Assembly (NCBI GenBank): GCA_037176885.1
Contig: JAWWNJ010000097.1
Coordinates: forward strand, 186,001-250,000
Direction: 5' to 3'
DNA length: 64,000 nt
Source of the DNA: Favolaschia claudopus
Taxonomy: Eukaryota; Basidiomycota; Agaricomycetes; Agaricales; Mycenaceae
Shown here: piece after piece, positions 1 to 11,865 of the stretch
Position numbering within the stretch: position 1 is the first letter of the stretch
Layout: every line of letters starts with the position of its first letter
The notes under the pieces: generated by a model
What the model was told of the DNA's origin: nothing
What the model saw: the letters and a program-made list of their open reading frames with translations, nothing else
Databases searched by the model: none
Translations under genes and position numbers: made by a program

Positions 1-1632
1 TCGTATCTTCGGCAAAGGAAGCGTGTAGTCGGGGCTATCCGGAGGAACAGAGAGACTGCGTTGACGTAGCGCCTCGACGAGAAGGATTTGATGCGCGGGA
101 CAAAAAGCGCTCCAGGTGATACAGGTGGAGCACTGTGCTATGAATACGGCGGTTTGGCTGGGACGTCTTCCGCGCTGCCCTCGATAGGAAGGAGCTGGAT
201 GAGCAGACGGCGATACGCGATAGCCGAGTGACCGTAGAGTCCAGTGCTGGCACGCGTAGCTAGGCGTAGCTCGTGTCGAAGGGTACCGGTGAAACGGGAC
301 CTGGGTTGAGGTAAAACGAGACTTGGTACAGACGCGAAGCACTGGCAGGTATGGGCGACCAACGAGATAATCTTCGAAAGAGGGGACGGGAATGACACAG
401 GACAGGCAAGAGGCGATGAGGGAGTGACGATCACGGCTGAAGAAATTGAAGACCAGTCAGAAGGGAGTCTCAACTCTCGATAGAGAATGGAGTACCTCGG
501 TGAGTCGGTGTAATACACGAAACACTGCGAAATTTTTCATCGCGCTAATGTGGAAAACTTCACGCCTCAAGCATGTAGAGGCAGCGAACCGGACGATCGG
601 AGTGGGAAACCGACACGCTGCCTTGTGAAGGATTAACACAGCGACTGAGGAGGATACTCGTGAACCACACACCGTACATGGAAAGCTTTCCCTTCCCCAT
701 TTTCTTCTTGTCTACTCTACTCCCACAATGGAGACCGACATCAGATCGTCATCTTCGGCGCAACACGACAGAGTACGATAGATTTGAGGCGAAGATCTTG
801 AATGAGAAACTGGCGCAGCTTCACGTTCCTTCAAGGTACCAGCTGAACGTCGGGGATGCGGGGGCAAGGTTCACAGCGGCGCGGGGAGTCGATAGCCAGA
901 AGCCACATAATGCGAAACAGATATCGCCGACGATCGCAGTCGCGCTCGTTGAGGCTCGTTGTCGCCGCCGCAGTCGTCAGCGAGCAAGAAAGTTTTCGGA
1001 GTTTCGGGCCGAATCGGCCTGACTTGATCAAGAAACTCCCGCGACTTCTCTCTTCCTGCGCTACCACTGCAATCGACAACTTGAAGTCCATCCGCGCGCA
1101 GAATCGCGATTCCAACGCGGCTTCTGCTTCGTCTTCTATTCCCCATCAAACTACATGTTTTTCTGACCAAGCGCGTACACGTAAATCATCCAACTTGAAC
1201 GCTTCCCAAACGCTTCCCGAAAAATGCTCAACAACCTTACGAGACTGCCACACGAGATTGGAAATTGACAATAGCAGGTCAACCCCGCCGGATTCCAACT
1301 AGTACTGATGCTCCTCGGCTCTCCTTCCCGGTCCAGCCGCTTCACTGTAATCCGAAATGGATCTCACTCCAACGCTGCGCCTTTTTCAATGTTCCAACTG
1401 TTGTATGTGATTTCCAAATCGTTTTCCGAATGTTGCATGTAATTATTTCAGAGCTTCCTCGATTTTTTGACAGTCCCCGCTCCATAGAACAGGATCAACC
1501 GAATCAAATCGAATGACGAAGGCGTAAGAGGCTGCGTATGCCTCGTGCTCACCTCGTTCCGACTCTGACGACGTCCACCACTGGCACCATACCCAATACT
1601 ACCCATAGACGCATATAACTTGAGAATCAAGG
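1..1632. other. No supported gene upstream of the SET gene
   Basis: I see no convincing gene here. Several open stretches exist on both strands, the longest on the minus strand at 138-518, but none shows a recognisable domain or splice structure. A run around 1020-1060 weakly resembles sequence at 8430 and 13755 (inverse orientation), so part may be old dispersed repeat. The last few hundred bases should hold the promoter of the SET gene at 1633. Confidence 0.4.
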
Positions 1633-2671
1633 ATGACCGATTTCCCTGCCATCGAGGTCGTTGACATTCCGGGCAAAGGCAAGGGTGTCGTCGCTCTGGA
1701 ATTCATCACCCAAGGCACACGCATTATCGCGGAAGAGCCTACCATCAAACTATCTGGTCAAACCCGCGAAGACCTGGCCCACTCCGTCCAAATAGCCCTC
1801 TCATCACCCTCAAACCTCGAATTCCTACTGTCCTTCCCTTGTAAAAAAGGCGAAGATCCAGTTTCAGGACGCTTCAACCACTTTCTCCCCTGCGCATCAG
1901 AAGACGACAATGCATGTGGACTGTTCGCGACAATCTGCCGCATCAACCATACTTGCTGCTCGCCTCTCTCCGGTCCAAATGCCATGTATACATGGCGGGA
2001 AGATTTACAATGTGAAAGTCAGTCGAAATCTTCTGCCATTCGATAATTTTCTGACGTTGTTCAGCTCTTCACGCCTTACGAGACATTGCCGCGATGGAGG
2101 AAATAACAGTGTCCTATATTGCCTGCCGAATACACACAGATGACCCCCCGAAATTTCTGCGCAAGAATTTCGACTTCTCTTGCTCATGTGCGGGTTGCGC
2201 TCGGCCCCCTGACCAACGCGCACACTCCCTCGCCCGAATCCGTCAATACAATCTCTTCATGGAATCCTTCCCCACATCCGCACAAACCCGTCGAAATCCT
2301 ACCCAACTCCTCGAACAACTCCAGCACAATCTTCTCGCCATCTGCGAGGAGGGCTACGCGATCGAACTGTCCCGTGCCGCGCACTGTGGGTTTCGTCTCT
2401 GCGCCATGTACGGCGACGCGAAAAATGCTATTTTATGGGAAACACTTTCTCGTGACTGCGACGCCGTCATTCAGGGAACCGATACCGAGGAATATCGCTC
2501 TTCGGAGCGGTGGATACGGGATCCGTCTACGTATGAACGGTGGAATATATATGGCTATTCCGAGTTGGCGGCACCGGTAAGAATTATTTGAATTCGATGA
2601 GATACTTGGAGGATACTCATTTGCAGATAGAATTCGGCTCTTCGGACGTATTTTCCTGCCCTGCCGGATGA
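1633..2671 (+). CDS. SMYD-like SET-domain protein (putative protein lysine methyltransferase)
   Basis: Three exons: 1633-2017, 2065-2576 and 2627-2671, with introns of 47 and 50 bp (GT-AG), give 313 residues. The N-terminal SET start is visible (GKGKGVVALEFITQGTRII, about residues 14-32). An NHS-like motif (RINHTC) is followed by NAMYTW, and EEITVSYI carries the expected catalytic tyrosine region. A post-SET cysteine cluster (FSCSCAGC) follows. No MYND finger is visible. The family transfers methyl groups from S-adenosylmethionine to lysines on histones or other proteins; the substrate is unknown. The start is the first in-frame ATG just before the SET fold. Odd feature: five or six extra residues (CSPLSG) sit between NHTC and PNAMYTW, inside the cofactor/substrate core, and no intron explains them. 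The last exon is tiny and is the least certain part. Confidence 0.82.
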
Positions 2672-3478
2672 ACACAGAAGAGCTTTCAGATTCCCAGGGT
2701 TGTGTAAATGCAATACCATGACCATAATCGGTTGGCTCTGGTTTGCGTCGCTGCTCATAACCGTATATCAGAAGTATATAGCTGAGTCAAACTCGACTTG
2801 AATCTTCCTCACCGAGGCTGCTTTGCCTTTCCTATGTCACGGATCCTGTGCTGCGTAATAGTATAATGTGAATAAAGTGATTGTGCTTGCCAGTTTCATA
2901 TGCATGAGTCTAAGTACATAATTCGCATCATCCAATCGAGATTAGGGACCGCCGGCAAAAATCAGAATCTAAGTATGAGAGAGGCGGCACGGCGTAAATA
3001 AGCTCATGAGAGCTGTTATCGAGATATAGCGGCGACTAAGTAAGTATTGTTTACCGCGAAAATCGAACCACGGCGCTGATTCAAAATAAATAGGCAGTCT
3101 GCATGATTCCTGACAAAAAAAGTTCTCAAGTCCAATTGCTCCTTCAGAGCGCTCTACGGTGAGCAGGACGCATAAGTAGTTCAGACTGCTCAAGGCTGTC
3201 GGGGACTTGAGTGTTGACGAACTAAGTACCTACCTACTTGGGAACTACCAACATGCGGCCTAGGCCTCTTTCAAGGTAAACAAGGAGCGAGGTCAACTCG
3301 TGAAATTGAATAGAAAGAGATGGAGGGACGAAATCCCAGAGCCGTCGTGATTTCGAGAAAGCGACATGGATGAAGAGGAAAAGGTGGCACGGCTTTTGCT
3401 GGATTCCAATCATTGTGACAGACGTGACATCGTGACCGTAAATCCTCTCTCCCAACATTCACAACGCAAGTTCCGACC
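2672..3478. other. Intergenic region between SET and F-box-like genes
   Basis: No open frame here is convincing. It should contain the SET-gene 3' region and the promoter of the next gene. I see no repeat or mobile element. Confidence 0.4.
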
Positions 3479-4405
3479 ATGGCCGAACTTTCTGTCCCAC
3501 CTGAATTGGAACGCGAAATCTTCGAAACCACAGCGGCGAAGTTTCCAAAGTCCATCCCAGCCCTTCTCCGAGTCGCCCGCCGCGTTCACATCTGGTGCGG
3601 CAGCGTCTTCCTTTCCGTGACTCATTTGAAAAGAGAAATTTGATTTCTGTGTAGGATCGAGCCTCTGTTGTACAGAGTGATCCAGCTCGACGACGATTCC
3701 GACCTAGAAAATGCGGTTTTCCGTGCAATGAAACGAAAAGACGCTCCAGATTTCTTCCACAAAGCGGTCCATCATCTTGTTCTCCAATCCGACGACAGGG
3801 GCCAGAATGTGCTACAGCTTCTGAGCCTCTGCACCGGTCTCCGCGAATTCGGATGCATGAATTCACCTGGAAATCACACCATGCTACCCATCCTCGCTAA
3901 AATGCGAGATCTTCGACGCATGTGCTGTAGTCTCACGAGCCTCTTCGGTAGTGTCGAGTCCATCGATATCAAGCACCCAGTACTCCAATCTATCACACAC
4001 CTTGATGTCTTTGACGACAACTGTTGGAATCTTCTCGGACCGGTGCTTCAATTACCTGCCCTCACGCATTTATGTTTCAACAAAAACCATTGGGAAACTT
4101 TGGCCCGAGATGGATTACCTGTGGCAGCGGCCGCCTGTCCAGCTCTACAGATTCTGTTGTTCCAATGGCCTGCTGGTTCTGAAAGTCAGAAACATTATGA
4201 CTCCATCAAGGAGCCTCGTCTGTATGACTTGCCTGTTGTGGTAGGGCTCTACGACGAGTACTGGGCTGAAATGGAGGACGAGGCACGGGGATGCCTCAAG
4301 TTTTGGGCCGAAGCAGACGATTTCATCTCCCGACGGCGGAAAGGGGAGATCGAGGGTGAGCACATTGCTTCTCCGCGTGGCTCCTGCCTGACGCTTCGAT
4401 TGTAG
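3479..4405 (+). CDS. F-box-like protein of the agaric LPPELEREIFE type
   Basis: Two exons, 3479-3594 and 3655-4405, separated by a 60-bp GT-AG intron, give 288 residues. The protein opens MAELSVPPELEREIFETTA, close to the F-box-like opening (LPPELEREIFE) found in very large agaric families. LLRVARRVHIW and IEPLLYRVIQL follow across the splice. The rest has a leucine-spaced pattern resembling degenerate leucine-rich repeats. F-box proteins normally recruit targets to SCF ubiquitin ligases, but most members of this expanded family have no assigned role. Alternative 3' end: GTGAGC at about 4354 to TGTAG at 4405 could be a last intron, extending the protein past 4405. I chose the simpler stop. 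Confidence 0.7.
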
Positions 4406-4832
4406 CAACTCGTTTCTGGATTCATTGAATATGCTATTTATCTGGAATACAATGTTTTGTATCGCAAATCACAAAAATTCCTGCGTGTGTCATCCATCCA
4501 CACTGGTCTACGCGCTGGGGCGCGTGGGTTTGCCGGCTAGATGGGGCCGGTCTCGAGAGGGGCAGCACACGGCAAAGCTCGACTCGACGGCTTTACAAGT
4601 TCGCTGCATATCTTTGTTAGCGAGTCCCCACTGGCCTACTCATGCTACATAAGTACGTACGTACGTACATCTCGCGAAGCAAAACAAAATCGAATTCTGA
4701 AATTCATTCTTGTGCGATTCAGTCTCTTCCATTTTCGAGCAGTCGAGATCAGGGCTTCTGTCCAATTTTACCCTCCATTGCAAAACCTTGACCACATGAC
4801 ATCTGCACTACAATAGACAATACATCCAAATC
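4406..4832. other. Intergenic region with a short GTAC microsatellite
   Basis: This lies between the ends of two convergent genes. A four-unit GTAC run is at 4653-4668. Nothing else is recognisable. Confidence 0.4.
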
Positions 4833-7457
4833 CTAAATTCTTTCGACGAGAGCGAGAAATTCAAGAAAACAGATCAATATAATTTGGACTGCCAGAACAG
4901 CTTTGAATGCCTTTGACGCTGGCATTTATTCCGCAAGATTAACGGTTGATTCTTGTAGATTGGGCTTGAGTTCTGCTCATTCGCAACGTAAGAGATCCAA
5001 ATTCCGAGGTGCCGGATGGCTCACCTTGGCCGTTATATTCCAGACAACTGATCCTCGCATCTCGGTTTGAGTTGTTGGTAAAATGCCGTTCAGTTTCTTT
5101 GCTGACAGTACTCGTATCATTCACCTCGGGTTGAAGGTTATCATCATTCTGATACTCGAACCCTTCAGCCGATGTCAATTCTTCCCAGTAATTGAACCCC
5201 AAATCATGTTGAGCACTTGTAATTTCCTCTATTATCCCTATAATTCTTGAGCGCCTGTCTTCTGAATGAAAGTCAACACAGCTTTACTGCTTGGTTCTGC
5301 ATTTGGGGAGAGCTGATAGAGTGGGTATCCGAGATGTCGCGCGACGTCCTGACTATCTGGATCAAAGCCCTTTGCTTGATGGAACTCCCGGAGACCGGCC
5401 CAGATATAGTCTTCCCAAAACCACCCATGTAATCCTGTGTCTCGGGAAATCACAGGGAATCCGAGCTCGGAAGCTTGTTCTGTGCTTAGTCGCTCAACAC
5501 CACATGGATCAAGGGACCAGTAGGCTGGAAACTCGGGCCATTTGAAAGAGGCTGGGCCAATTTGAAAATAATGTGTTGGACAGAGAAAGAGATATCCTTC
5601 TGGTGGGAGTTTTTCTGTGTGCTTGAGGAGGTGAATTGTGAAAAACCCATTTACAACAACACCTTTAAGGAGATCACCTTATTTTCTGTGTTCCTTGACA
5701 TTGAAAAATTCACAACATACCGTAATTGTCAAAGTTGGAAGTCACAGCTCTTTGGTAGAATACGTGATTTCCCTGACTGAACCATGGGTTTGACTGTGTT
5801 AACCACACAGAACACCGGAAATATGACAAGTCAGATAGTGCAGAGGAAAGGAAACTAATCACAAAGATCCATGAAAAAATACTCTACATGCTTGAAAGAA
5901 CAACACATACCGTGTCCAGTCCCAAGCTCCAATACGTTTGTGCACCCCTTGAATGTGTGGTATCCGCCAATATGCATGCCACTGCATCTTCCAGCCTGAG
6001 AGCAGCACTGGCAGGGAGGCAATCTCAACAGCGCTGTAGAGGGCATTGGGAGCAGCATGAATCACACTCCCCATATTGACTGTGTGTGTAGAAGGAAGGT
6101 CAAACGTCTGAACTTCAGCCAAGTCCTGACAAATCATGTAGTAATCCTCCAATGCCAGAGATTGCACAATGAAATTTTTGTCCACAAAGGACAGGAAGTT
6201 GATGGGAGGGATTCTGAGTGATCCAACACGAGTGTCTGGAATCAAAGCAGTTGTCCTGCCCATGCCCATGCCAACATCGAGACAGAGGTGTCCCGTTGCA
6301 GACTGTATCAGTATTTTATAACCAATGTGAGACTAGTATGTATCTGTCAGTCGGAATTTTCATGAACAGTTTACATACCACCGAACATCCTGAAATTGAC
6401 GCAAAGTGATTCAAACCCTCCTGCTAAGATGTCAACAGCCATTTAATTATATATTACCGCATACCTGGAAGTCATGACCCTGAACACAGTCAGAGTAGCA
6501 CAAGAAGGACAGCGAGTTGACAGACATAATAAGCAAAAATGAAAATAAACCACATCGCAGAGTCTCGGTGAATGTAGAGATCCACCAGCTCATCAAAAGG
6601 AAAGTAATCTACTCAAGAAGTCAAAACTGGAGAAAAAAGTAATCTGTATACATACCGCCGTGAAAAATGGCAGCATAAACATTGTGATTCTTGTCACAGA
6701 CTATTCCATAAATTTGAAGAATATTTTCATGTCTATTACATTTCAAGATACCAGTCTGCCGCGGCATGCAGAGCCAACTGAAAATTGAAATACACACCGG
6801 ATGTTCATATATCCCTCAACATCTTCTTTCCATTCCTAAAATAATCTAAAAACTGTCACGAGCCATCTGAAATTTACCTACCTGTTCTGCTCTGTTGCCC
6901 TCGTAGTTTTTCACAGTGAAACTCTGGTTCTTAATTTTTGCAGATCGAACTCGCTGGATACTGTATTGAGGTCTCCTCCAAGGACGCTGCTTGGGGTATA
7001 TATCCTGTACGTATAGCTGACGTTGCAGGTATATGTCTCCCCACGCAATCTTGCGAAAATCTATCCAGAGTTCGATTTTTCTTGCTTGTCCAATCTCCAA
7101 TTATAACTTACTGCCGTGAACAAGGGCCTGCTCACCTGCATAGTTGGTGAAAAAACATTATTAGCCATGGTACCCCATGCAAATTATAAAGACTCACCCC
7201 CATTGAAATTGACAGTGAATCCTTCTGCATTTGTGACGTACAGTCGAGCTCCTTCGCCATTCCCTCCAACACCGCCACCCAGTCCACCGTTTCCGCCTGC
7301 ACCTCCAATTCCTCCTGAGACTGTACCGGGATCAGATGGATTGAGAAGAGCCAATTTCAGGTTTCATACAATTGATTGTCGGGTGAATCCCTCCGTCTGA
7401 TAATGAATCGTCGAGGGACTCGGAGTCTGATGAATAACTTCCCTCCTCAAGATCCAT
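4833..7457 (-). CDS. Glycine-rich, kinase-like, tail-anchored family protein (paralogue A)
   Basis: A minus-strand gene of about ten short exons. It starts at ATG 7457 (MDLEEGSYSSDSESLDD). Exon 2 (about 7322-7201) is glycine-rich (SGGIGGAGGNGGLGGGVGG). About 7100-6900 encodes RSAKIKNQSFTVKNYEGN, and further exons read EWKEDVEGYMNIR and HENILQIYGIVCDKNHNVY, in the layout of a protein-kinase N-lobe with an ILQIYG block. I see no HRD or DFG, so activity is doubtful. The C-terminal half (about 6270-5860 and 5590-5240) matches paralogue B (AYWSLDPCGVERLST, FHQAKGFDPDSQDVARHLG). A last exon ending at 4833 reads MPASKAFKAVLAVQ and then a hydrophobic stretch, a likely C-terminal membrane anchor shared with B. 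Exact exon edges are uncertain. The function is unknown; the family is expanded in Mycena-like fungi (from memory). Confidence 0.62.
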
Positions 7458-7518
7458 TGACTTTCGGAGAGAGCAATAGAGGGGCAGGGAGATTGGGACG
7501 TGCCAGCATTCCGGGAAG

Positions 7519-7562
7519 GTATATATAGGGTGGGTGGTGCAATTGCGATGAGGCGCTAGCGT
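7519..7562 (-). promoter_or_regulatory. Putative core promoter of paralogue A
   Basis: A TATATATAGG-type sequence lies about 60-70 bp upstream of the ATG at 7457. Immediately beyond it is a box (GCGATGAGGCGCTAGCGTC) related to boxes at the same position upstream of paralogue B and of the relic at 12930. Conservation across three loci suggests regulatory function; this is inference. Confidence 0.4.
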
Positions 7563-8579
7563 CTCAAAGAGGGTTAAAATATCTTAACAGCTGTATGAGC
7601 TTACGAGAGATAGAGAGATGATTGTTTTTCGAGGCTTCGGCGATTGTGTTTTTGCATCTGTATACTAGTACTGTCATGGAAAATCAACCCGAATGGTCGA
7701 TGCCGGGAGACAACGGGTTTGAGCAGGACGTATAATTCTTTCTCTGAGTGAACCGGCTTGTAAGTATTCGGAACAAACCCGAGTGAGGTAGTAAAATAGA
7801 ATATACTTAGCTAGAGCCACAGGTACAATCAGCATGTCTGGAGTTGAAAGGCTATGTACTTCAACACGTACCTGATATTGTGCCTCTCTTCGTCACTGAA
7901 TTGAACAGTGAACACATCAGCGCCCATAGACAATGGACCCTAATGGACCGAGCAGTTGAACAGGGAGTTTGAGCGATCGCTTTCACACGAGATGTTGAAA
8001 TGTGGGGTTCCTCACTCTGCGACGCGGATGGAAATAGGCTGCTCCACAGCGCTTGCACGGGTGTCGGGCTGTATCCATCTTAGTAGAGTGGCGCATCCGA
8101 AACTATTCCACCTTTGATTGAAAGTGCAGCTGAAGCAATGGCAGTCCAGTTTACGAAAAAGGAAGGTGACAGGAATATCAATTGGCGTGAAATCGGTTTT
8201 CCTAGATCCAAGACTGCTGAAAACAGAAGTCAAGAGAGAAAGCAGTATTCCACTTTATTTAAATTTTGTGGTGGAGGCTGACGTCTCACTCGAGAATCGA
8301 GCTCAATCTGTCATACACTTTCTGGCGACACGAGGATTTTCGACAGAGAAGAACAAGATTCAGAGCGAAGGCAAGTTGTCCTAGAGTTGCGAATCGAATG
8401 CATTTGGCGCAAGGTGATGGTAAGAAGGAAGAAGCCGTGGGAGTTTCTGGATAGAGCCGATTCGGTCCGAACCCACTCTTCACACCTGACGACCGTGACG
8501 GCGACGACAATGACTCTGAGCACCATTCAACTTGCGAAACCCTCGATACCCTTCTGTACAGTTTCGGTCAATTCTCCCG
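7563..8579. other. Gene-free stretch upstream of paralogue A
   Basis: No gene is supported. From about 8398 it matches, with divergence, the stretch starting near 13700 (shared GAAGAAGCCGTGGGAGTTT and GATTCGGTCCGAAC), marking the start of a duplicated block. Confidence 0.4.
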
Positions 8580-8580
8580 G

Positions 8581-9768
8581 CCTGTGACCTGTGACATCGC
8601 AATTCGAACTTCGATATTCGTAAATGCTTGGACCGGCGCGTGACACGGAAAAAAATTCGTAAATTCATATATTCTGGCGGGGAAAACATAGCGGGAAATA
8701 ACCGTGTACGCGCAGGTACGCACCTCTATTTTTTTGCACTCTGTCACAGATTTGGTTGAGATTTCAGCGATGAGCGCAAAACGCACTAGTTTCTTGCCCA
8801 GATGAGTGCCGAGAACACTCAATCACATCAAGTCTGCCTTTTTTGGAGATGGCACACACAGCCGATGCCAAAATCAAGGCGCGGCACGACCAGGGCCGCG
8901 CCGGAAGAATTTTTTGACTTTTCGGCGCCTTTTGGCAAAGTTTGTGACTGATTTTCGATATTCGTAAGAACCCTCGGTGACCTGTGACAGGTACGAAAAT
9001 TTTCGTAAATTTTGGGGCCTGTGACGCGTGGGATTAATCTACTGGGAAACCCGGTTTCTCGGAGAAACCCCTGCCGTAATTTGAAACTTATTCAGAAGCT
9101 GGGTTTCCCGAAGGAACCCCGCTCACGGATCTGATGTCAAATCAATCCGCTGACATGCCGCAAAGATGGCATGAGATCTTGCGCCTCTAGCCCAACTCTA
9201 GCGTCTTAGTACAGCTCAAATAGAAGAAGAAGATCAACAAAAGCTCGAAATCTACAAGCTCTGGAGATACACGTATCGAAAATGAATTGATGCACCATGT
9301 CGGTTGAGATGCAGGATCATCTTGGAGGGTTACCATGAAGTCATCCTGTATGGTTGTTTTATTCGGTCAGTGTATACATTTGTCAGATTATGGCCATTTC
9401 CATGACTGTAAAAATATATCTTGGATCGCAAAACATACATGGTAGCCGTGTTAAATTCGGCACCTTCTGCCGGGATTGATCGAGATCAATAGGACCCGGC
9501 GATGTAATCGGCAGAGCGTTCTCGACGGTCTTGACCATGTTAACAGTGATAACAGTGCTGGGTGTCATTCAAGTCCTAATACGGTTACAACAAAGGCTAT
9601 ACCCTCCAAAAGCCTTGCAAAATAAATCGTTTTTGCCGAGTGTGCCGGCTGGGGTTTCTGAATAGCGGTTTGTTCAGGTTTCTCAAATATTTCCTTATAT
9701 GGGAGGGTTCCTGGGGAAACCGGGTTTCTCATTAGATTCATCCGTGACGCGTGACATACGAATTGAGC
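8581..9768. mobile_element. Possible older transposon hosting the first MITE
   Basis: This interval is absent from the equivalent place in duplication copy 2. It carries clustered words at both sides: TGTGAC several times at 8583-8600 and 8940-9030, and ATTCGTAAAT-like words near 8618, 8655 and 9000. No reading frame or clear inverted ends were found, so the call rests on presence/absence and word clustering only. Confidence 0.25.
9031..9743 (+). mobile_element. MITE copy 1 (713 bp) with 10-bp target duplication
   Basis: The ends are imperfect terminal inverted repeats: GGATTAATCTACTGGGAAAC on the left and, read inward from the right, GGATGAATCTAATGAGAAAC, both followed by CCGGTTTC. The flanks are GTGACGCGTG on both sides (9021-9030 and 9744-9753). 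The element recurs in opposite orientation at 11866-12567, nearly identical apart from an 11-bp insertion near 9085. No transposase is encoded. TSD length of 9-10 bp suggests mobilisation by a Mutator-like (MULE) transposase, which is inference. Confidence 0.8.
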
Positions 9769-10993
9769 GAAACTATACAGTATGCGCGCCTGCTGCTGGA
9801 GCCTGAAGCGCCTCAGAGATGCTGCCATCGTGATACTTGTCCCCTGATTGTGCTCCTGTGCGTTGCAATTATCTGGCCTCCTGCTCTCGAACTGCACCCC
9901 TCCTGAAGTACTCTCGCACAAGATTCTTCCCGTGCGTTAGCACTGCGTCTTAATTCATTTGCTACACCCCCATGCTACAGCTCTACTCTATAATTCGATG
10001 CCCTATCGTCTATCTGTCTCGGGAAGACTCCGTGTTTCGACGATCCAGCAAAACAATGGTCACACTGTCTGATGTCGTTGTCGTGAAATCGGCGATGGCT
10101 CTCGACGCAACGACTCGGAGGCAGTCACACTCTGCGATAGATGCTGTCATTTGCCCTCCCGCACAAACCTTTCGTGGCCGAGCGTAATCTACGCTCCGTC
10201 GATCCCATCGAGCTACGCGTGCGGCCTGTGTGCGCGAGGTTTGGGAATGGAAACGCTCTTCCTTTTCTGCCCTCTATGGCTCCCAATCGGACCCCGTCGA
10301 TACCAACACTCTCTCTACGCCCGTACAATATCCTTGCCCATGTCAGTTTCTCCTCATTTTCCGCGGTGGCTGTGCCCTACCGCTACGACCTACATTCCCT
10401 CTGTGCCCTTGCGCCTGCGCCGTCTCCGTCTTCGGACCTCCCGGGATGCGTTCCTGGGTATGCAGAGCTGCTTCCCCTGTGCTTACTGTGTTTCTCTTGG
10501 ACGTGATTTGCGTGCGGAGGTCAGCCGGGAGGGGCAGACGCAGGTGGATATCGAGAGCTGGTGGGGGCGGAAGTGGCGTCGCGGATGGGGCGTGTTGAGT
10601 CATTGGAATACCTGGACGTTCTGCGTTACCGTCTTCCCGCTTCCATGGACTGAGGCGGCTCTGGATTATTTCAAGGCTGGCTATTCGTCCGGCCGCAGCA
10701 GCTCTTCTTGAGTTACTTGAGTCGCTGTGGCTGAATGCCTGCACCTGCAGCTCACGAGACGAGCGCAGCGGTGGGGTTTACTGCACATCGAGGCAGCAAA
10801 TGTAAATTCGACCTCGCAGTCTACAAAACAAATAGTCCAGTGCTAGCCATATCTTCATTCCTCAAGCCCTGCTTTCGCTGTCACTCTCTTCGGCGCCTTA
10901 TACCTGAAATAATTCCCATGACACTTGAGACTAAACCAGATCTCCTTGAATGTGGGGCGGGGGAAGTTTGTTGCCGATTCTTCTTTCCTCGAC
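9754..10993. other. Gene-free part of duplication copy 1
   Basis: Open frames exist on both strands near 10140-10740, but the region matches copy 2 with indels that do not preserve any frame. I do not call a gene. Confidence 0.4.
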
Positions 10994-11541
10994 CTACGTC
11001 TTGTGGAACGGGAACGGCCATGGGGTGATTAGAGTTGGGCCAGCACGAGTGCCCAGTTGAACGGCTAAATCCCTCAGAACCGCAGAGATCTCGCTGAATC
11101 TCGCATCAACGCCTTCAGCTCGACGGGTCATTTCTTCACGTAACTGCACGATTTCGGGACTGCTGTGAAACGATGGGTGTGGGATACTGTTTTCTGCAGC
11201 TTGCTCCCTTGGCGGTATGGAGCTTTCAGAGTTGGGAAGCGGGGGCGTTTGCTGGCTCGGATGAGCAAAAAGATCTGGTGCTGCGTGAGCCTCAGCCTTT
11301 AGCAGCGTATGAAGCACCTACTTGCGCCGCCTTGCATGTTAACATTCCACGTGTTGACTCCAAAGACATGGATCTGCGGCCCCTGGCCTGTCCCGCCTAG
11401 CCCCCCATGCTGTCCGCCTCTTCCTCCCGAACCCCCAGATCCGCCTGCACCACGATAAGCCATGCAACGTTCGTTCAATGTAGATATTTCACTAAATTTC
11501 CGACTCACCCAGTCGATTTTCAATGTGGATAGGTAGCTCAT
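10994..11541 (-). pseudogene. Glycine-rich N-terminal protein fragment, frameshifted
   Basis: Minus strand from ATG 11541. An intron at about 11508-11444 leads into GGSGGSGGRGGQHGGLGG and then TGQGPQIHVFGVNTWNVNMQ, the glycine-rich opening seen in this family. Just after it the frame is lost near 11320. The next frame reads VLHTLLKAEAHAAPDLF and continues to EIVQLREEMTRRAEGVDARF, a helical, probably coiled-coil tail, with a stop at 10994. One missing base explains the break, so I call it a pseudogene; a sequencing error is possible. It lies in the cluster between paralogues A and B. No function is known. Confidence 0.5.
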
Positions 11542-11865
11542 GGCATCCTGAGCGACTATTCAGCTGGTGCTAAGATCGAAAGGTGCTCACACACTTACAT
11601 TGAAACTTCGCGAGAATCTTGAACGCATGCTATCCTTGCTAGATTAAACGGGTGAGTTATGATCCAACACCAGATAACACACCCACGCCATTGCGTCCTG
11701 ATACAGGTACAAATATTCTGCGTAAGGAATTGAATCTATTTGAATTGTCAAATCCGTCGAAAGGTAAACTCAATAATCACCGCACTGCCATAGAAAATGA
11801 TAGCGAAGAATCTCGAGTGACCCATGATGCCGTACATTTGTATGAGGTTTGGGTGTCTGTGTAAT
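11542..11865. other. Short stretch between gene fragment and MITE copy 2
   Basis: No supported gene is seen. It may hold upstream exons of the glycine-rich fragment. Confidence 0.3.

Larger units (their letters stand above)
8398..10740. repeat. Diverged segmental duplication, copy 1
   Basis: Several colinear matches in the same orientation link this block with 13700-15770: 8425-8512 with 13748-13828, 9780-9860 with 14612-14690, 10060-10150 with 14960-15050, and 10375-10490 with 15560-15670. Both blocks lie just upstream of a glycine-rich family locus, so they probably arose by tandem duplication of gene plus upstream region. This copy contains the MITE at 9031-9743; copy 2 does not. No coding function is seen. 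Confidence 0.6.

Noticed and set aside
138..518. 126-residue minus-strand open frame near the left edge
   Set aside because: No ATG start, no domain, no splice support; probably chance.
10141..10744. Overlapping open frames on both strands (121-186 residues)
   Set aside because: The duplicate copy at 15.5-15.75 kb does not preserve any of these frames, so they are not under coding constraint.
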